This document shows, in pieces, positions 5,652 through 6,544 of a stretch of 6,544 nucleotides of DNA. The notes under the pieces are model-generated. The model searched no databases. It was given only the letters and a program-made list of their open reading frames with translations, and was not told the origin of the DNA. The translations under genes and the position numbers were made by a program. The DNA is taken from the NCBI GenBank assembly GCA_028719045.1, contig JAQULD010000090.1, positions 1 to 6,544 on the forward strand. The letters run 5' to 3'. The DNA is from Candidatus Omnitrophota bacterium. GTDB lineage: Bacteria; Omnitrophota; Koll11; Gygaellales; Profunditerraquicolaceae. The stretch's first letter is position 1. Each line of letters opens with the position of its first letter.

Positions 5652-6173
5652 TTATTTGCCGTATAACGCTCTCAACTGCTCCACGGTAGGGTGATCCTGA
5701 TAAAATTCGCCCTGCGGGCCGATGTATCCGGTATCCACTTTTACCAGTTTTACCGGTGTATAACTGCCGTTTGAGTTAGGGACATTTATCAGGGTATATA
5801 CCTCTGTTGATGAAATCGCGGCCGGCGCCGGCGCCACGACATAACCCGTGGGGCAATCCCTGTAGTAGATATTATTATAATAGTAATATCTTGTCCCTCC
5901 GTAGTAAACGGTGCTGTAGCCGAAGGGAAGCGTGGTTATTACCACTCCCACTGGCGCGGGCACGTAAACATAGCCGAAAAGGGTCCTGCGGTAAAATCTG
6001 CCTCTGTCAAAATTATACCTGGAATTGTATCCTACTCGCACGGTAACTCCGCCGTGGCCCCGGTAATGATGGTCGTCTCCTCCCCAGGCGAAAGCATTCG
6101 CGAATGGTATGCCGCCTAAGAGGCTTATCCCAATGACTACCGCCAAACTTTTTGTTAAAACTTTTTTATTCAT
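5652..6173 (-). CDS. DUF6515-like secreted protein, Tyr/Gly-rich
   Basis: This is a predicted exported protein of 173 residues with unknown function. A Sec signal peptide (about 1-27/29, core AVVIGISLLGG, A-N-A or A-F-A cleavage) leads into a His-rich mature start (DDHHYRGHGG, 33-42). The middle (about 68-115) reads PAPVGVVITTLPFGYSTVYYGGTRYYYYNNIYYRD and then GYVV. This is the pattern I associate with DUF6515, in which a Gly turn and Tyr-rich beta strands repeat. The C-terminal 50 residues form a separate conserved-looking module: INVPNSNGSYTPVKL, GYIGPQGEFYQDHPTVEQL, LYG. It has a single Cys (C107). The ATG at 6173 is fixed by AAAGGAGG 4 nt upstream. The protein lies between a membrane protein upstream and the Spy-like gene 27 nt downstream, so a shared envelope role is inferred. 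The family match is from memory of the pattern. Confidence 0.8.
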   Translation of the reverse strand: MNKKVLTKSLAVVIGISLLGGIPFANAFAWGGDDHHYRGHGGVTVRVGYNSRYNFDRGRFYRRTLFGYVYVPAPVGVVITTLPFGYSTVYYGGTRYYYYNNIYYRDCPTGYVVAPAPAAISSTEVYTLINVPNSNGSYTPVKLVKVDTGYIGPQGEFYQDHPTVEQLRALYGK

Positions 6174-6177
6174 TTTT

Positions 6178-6185
6178 CCTCCTTT
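6178..6185 (-). promoter_or_regulatory. Consensus Shine-Dalgarno of the DUF6515-like gene
   Basis: On the minus strand AAAGGAGG lies 4 nt before the ATG at 6173, the same layout as the next gene of the run. It supports the chosen start. Confidence 0.8.
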
Positions 6186-6194
6186 AATCGATTA
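6185..6194 (-). other. 10-bp perfect palindrome ahead of the DUF6515-like gene
   Basis: TAATCGATTA is its own reverse complement and touches the Shine-Dalgarno sequence in the 50-nt gap between two genes of the putative operon. It could be an operator half-site pair, but a palindrome this short also occurs by chance. No clear -35/-10 pair is visible in this gap. Confidence 0.2.
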
Positions 6195-6223
6195 GACAAA
6201 TTGATAACCCGAAAAAGTTCCCT

Positions 6224-6544
6224 TTAAAGAAAGTATTCCTCAAGCGCCGTGCCAAAGCCTGTGTGGTTGGTTGCCGGAGAATTTGCCGCGCCTGCCCCGA
6301 GATTATTCAGGAATTCCGTTTGCTCCAGGAAAAACTTGTTTAGCTGTATTTGCGAATTTATAGAAACGGCCGTGAATGTCGCGGTAACCAGGAAAACGGC
6401 GGCGGCCGCTATGGCGGCAAAAACCGGTTTGCGGATGCTTAAGAACGGCCTGAAGATGGCTTCCGCGAAAGAAAATGTTTCCCGGCGCTGTTTGTTTTGC
6501 CCTGCTTCAATAGTATCTCTTATCCGCTGCCAGACACGATCGGG
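6224..6544 (-). CDS. Single-pass membrane protein, C-terminal part; possible anti-sigma factor (5' truncated by window edge)
   Basis: The minus-strand frame is open from the window edge to a TAA at 6226-6224, giving 106 residues whose start lies beyond the window. The fragment begins with a charged cytoplasmic-type stretch (DRVWQRIRDTIEAGQ, 2-16, then K/R-rich). A basic FLSIRKP stop (34-40) precedes one strong transmembrane helix (about 41-61, Ala/Val/Phe-rich). A short outside tail of about 45 residues follows (LNKFFLEQTEFLNNLG, then a Gly/Ala/Asn linker ending in LEEYFL). A cytoplasmic region with a W..I segment, one helix and a short outside tail is the usual plan of ECF anti-sigma factors encoded ahead of Spy-like genes, and this is the suggested role. 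The diagnostic N-terminal zinc-binding part is out of view, so other small membrane proteins remain possible. The coding frame itself is well supported by composition and by the 50-nt gap to the next start. Confidence 0.75.
   Translation of the reverse strand, partial: PDRVWQRIRDTIEAGQNKQRRETFSFAEAIFRPFLSIRKPVFAAIAAAAVFLVTATFTAVSINSQIQLNKFFLEQTEFLNNLGAGAANSPATNHTGFGTALEEYFL

Noticed and set aside
5818..5836. GC-rich GCCGGC direct repeat
   Set aside because: It encodes the Ala-Pro repeat (APAPAA) of the DUF6515-like protein and needs no further explanation.

Overview
The window looks like a fragment of a bacterial chromosome: compact, moderate GC by eye, with no transposase, phage, CRISPR or RNA gene that I can see. 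Two diderm envelope families (a DUF3568-type lipoprotein and a Spy/CpxP-type periplasmic protein) sit beside a DUF6515-type protein. This points to a Gram-negative-type organism. The protein flavour and the DUF3568/DUF6515 pairing would fit an uncultivated lineage such as Omnitrophota, or a deltaproteobacterial relative. That placement is inference only; no 16S rRNA gene is present.

Plus strand, 1-4657 (housekeeping). The window opens inside a 2,3-bisphosphoglycerate-dependent phosphoglycerate mutase gene (gpmA, 3' part only). An 86-nt gap with a plausible promoter follows. Then comes a tightly packed run of dnaX (clamp-loader gamma/tau), recR (recombination mediator) and an ABC-F ATPase, with gaps of 1 and 7 nt, so probably one transcript. 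The ybaB/ebfC gene that often lies between dnaX and recR is absent. dnaX holds an A6G run with short hairpins downstream, just after the conserved domains, and both shifted frames stop within about 30 nt. This could yield a short gamma-like form.

Minus strand, 6544-4664 (cell envelope). Reading right to left: the C-terminal part of a single-pass membrane protein (possibly an anti-sigma factor), a secreted DUF6515-type protein, a Spy/CpxP-type periplasmic protein and a strong intrinsic terminator. Next is an independently promoted DUF3568-type lipoprotein gene, which ends 6 nt from the stop of the convergent ABC-F gene. The first three genes look like an operon and may form an envelope-stress or metal-sensing module, by analogy with the CnrYXH and CpxP/ZraP systems.

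Nothing here is a clearly new system. The most useful leads are the possible dnaX frameshift site, the putative membrane protein/DUF6515/Spy operon, and the contrast between leaders without a Shine-Dalgarno sequence (dnaX, ABC-F) and the near-perfect ones on the minus strand.
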